DNA of 53,215 nt from Selenomonadaceae bacterium (GTDB taxonomy: Bacteria > Bacillota > Negativicutes > Selenomonadales > Selenomonadaceae). The stretch covers positions 1-53,215 of the forward strand of contig JAFVEZ010000005.1 in NCBI GenBank assembly GCA_017475745.1, given 5' to 3'. Below, in pieces: positions 52,148 to 53,215 of this stretch; the first letter of the stretch is position 1; every line of letters starts with the position of its first letter. Under the pieces are notes generated by a model. The model worked only from the letters and a program-made list of their open reading frames with translations. It made no database searches and was not told the DNA's origin. A program made the position numbers and the translations under genes.

Positions 52148-53131
52148 ATGATTAATGGCAAACTCATAAAGTGTATGATACTTTGTCTCACACTCACATT
52201 GACAACTCTCTTTGCAACTGGTTGTGGTGAGGATAATGGCGGAGCTAATGGTGGCGCCAAAGACAACAAATTTATAAATATCGCTACAGGCGGTACTGCC
52301 GGCACATATTATCCTATCGGCGGTGCAATGGCTGAAATACTCAATAATTCTATTGAAGGTATGAACGCAAGCGCTCAATCCACCGGCGCTTCCGTTGCCA
52401 ATATCAATATGCTCCAAGAGATGTCAGTTGATTTGGCTATAGTTCAAAATGATATTGCTTACTATGCCACGCAGGGTACTGAGATGTTCCGCAGTAAGAA
52501 GATAGACAATCTCCGCGCCATTGCTGCACTTTATCCTGAAACTTGCCAGATTATCACTCTTGAGAAGAATGGTATTCAATCCGTCTCTGACTTCAAAGGC
52601 AAGAGAATTGCCGTCGGTGCTGCAGGTTCCGGTGTTGAAGCAAATGCCCGCCAGATTATGGCTGTCTATGGTATCACTTATGATGATATTGATGTTCAAT
52701 ACCTCTCGTTCGGTGAAGCTTCTAATGCTCTAAAAGACGGCAATGTCGATGCCGCCTTCGTAACTGCCGGTTATCCGACTGCTGCAATCCAGGACATTGC
52801 TTCACAATCCAAGATTGTCGTTATACCTGTTGATGAGGATAAGGCAGACACCTTGACAAAGGACTTCCCATTTTATACCAAGACCGTCATACCCGCTGGT
52901 ACTTACTCTGGTGTTGATGTCGACACGCCAACTGTCTCCGTTATGGCTATGCTCATCACCACCGACAAAATGAGCAATGAGCTTGGCGGTGCAATCACAA
53001 AGGCTCTCTTTGAAAATCTTGATCGTCTCAAGGCTGCACATTCCGCCGCGGCAGCTATCAATAAGGAAGGCGCCATGAAAGGTATTCCAATCGAGATGAA
53101 TGGCGGCGCCAAAGCATTCTTTGAGAAATAA
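52148..53131 (+). CDS. TAXI-family TRAP transporter solute-binding lipoprotein
   Basis: A 327-residue substrate-binding protein. The N-terminal signal ends LFATGCGED, so Cys is probably lipidated and the protein is membrane-tethered outside. Family marks are INIATGGTAGTYYPIGGAMA, QSTGASVANINMLQ, DLAIVQNDIAYYA, FKGKRIAVGAAGSGVEANAR and DAAFVTAGYPTAAIQDIA. TAXI receptors bind organic acids such as glutamate or 2-oxoglutarate; the ligand here is not known. ATG 52148 follows GAGGTGA. The next gene starts within its stop codon (TAATG), as expected for a TRAP operon. Confidence 0.93.
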   Translation: MINGKLIKCMILCLTLTLTTLFATGCGEDNGGANGGAKDNKFINIATGGTAGTYYPIGGAMAEILNNSIEGMNASAQSTGASVANINMLQEMSVDLAIVQNDIAYYATQGTEMFRSKKIDNLRAIAALYPETCQIITLEKNGIQSVSDFKGKRIAVGAAGSGVEANARQIMAVYGITYDDIDVQYLSFGEASNALKDGNVDAAFVTAGYPTAAIQDIASQSKIVVIPVDEDKADTLTKDFPFYTKTVIPAGTYSGVDVDTPTVSVMAMLITTDKMSNELGGAITKALFENLDRLKAAHSAAAAINKEGAMKGIPIEMNGGAKAFFEK

Positions 53132-53215
53132 TGTCGATATTTAATTCTGAAGAGGGCGTTACCGGCAGACTGTTTTATCCGGTTGGCGCACTCTTCTTTA
53201 TATTTTGTATACTGT
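53131..53215 (+). CDS. Start of the next TRAP operon gene (truncated by the window)
   Basis: ATG at 53131 overlaps the last base of the TAXI stop. The 28 visible codons (MSIFNSEEGVTGRLFYPVG, then hydrophobic ALFFIFCIL) look like the beginning of a membrane protein. By context it is probably a TRAP permease (fused DctQM) or a small associated membrane protein, but too little is visible to decide. Confidence 0.5.
   Translation, partial: MSIFNSEEGVTGRLFYPVGALFFIFCIL

Noticed and set aside
1..53215. CRISPR array, tRNA or rRNA genes, insertion sequences
   Set aside because: No regularly spaced direct repeats, no cloverleaf with a CCA-proximal arm, and no transposase-like reading frame were noticed; a short tRNA could still be missed by eye.

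Overview
The window looks like chromosome from a low-to-moderate GC Firmicute. A diderm Negativicutes-type organism is my best inference. It mixes Gram-positive hallmarks (PASTA Ser/Thr kinase, RNase J, an xpaC-telA pair, a SpoIVB-type S55 peptidase) with Gram-negative-looking ones (a GT9 heptosyltransferase-like gene, a decayed RND efflux permease, an HlyD/MacA adaptor). FeoAB, IorA, a LivHMG amino-acid transporter and a TAXI/TRAP receptor suggest an anaerobe living on amino and organic acids. No rRNA, tRNA or CRISPR array was seen. TTG and GTG starts with good Shine-Dalgarno sites are common, and many promoters have the TTGACA-N17-TATAAT form, often with an extended -10.

Region 1-1950 is AT-rich and gene-poor. 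It holds a truncated secreted protein gene, an XRE regulator, and three decayed genes: a small Cys-rich secreted protein with two stops, the 3' end of a second XRE paralogue, and a possible GreA-like remnant. Region 1917-4208 is an iron-repressible feoAB operon with promoter, Fur box and terminator. Region 4341-11517 is a branched-chain amino acid ABC operon read on the minus strand (livH ... livM, a PHP phosphatase, livG). An AT-rich accessory block lies inside it: methyltransferase, restriction endonuclease, secreted transglutaminase-like protein, a GNAT remnant and a solitary RHH antitoxin-like gene.

Region 11592-31451 is mostly housekeeping: a Tat-exported DUF362 protein, an AEC permease, guaA, RNase J, a cbiC-yigZ-dxr-GT9 operon (GT9 frameshifted), a HAD phosphatase with a metallophosphoesterase, carA-(small frameshifted ORF)-carB, the PASTA kinase, and murA behind an S55 peptidase whose catalytic Ser and His are in the opposite order to SpoIVB.

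Region 33541-41961 holds the most interesting locus. An 1846-residue protein with a C-terminal P-loop ATPase is followed by a 341-residue partner carrying a C-terminal R-x4-H (HEPN-like) motif, and then by a B12-binding radical SAM gene. The pair looks like a STAND-type sensor with an effector, possibly an undescribed conflict or defence system. Region 42129-53215 contains a tartrate/D-malate dehydrogenase, an acyltransferase with a broken or unusual start, iorA (without iorB), nagA, an orphan HlyD-like adaptor, xpaC/TM2-telA, two small metal-transport-associated genes, an RND permease remnant, and a TAXI receptor with the first codons of its next gene. Three apparent single-base frameshifts (18053-18056, 26988-26989, 44401-44404) fall in short homopolymers, so sequencing error must be excluded before calling them biological.
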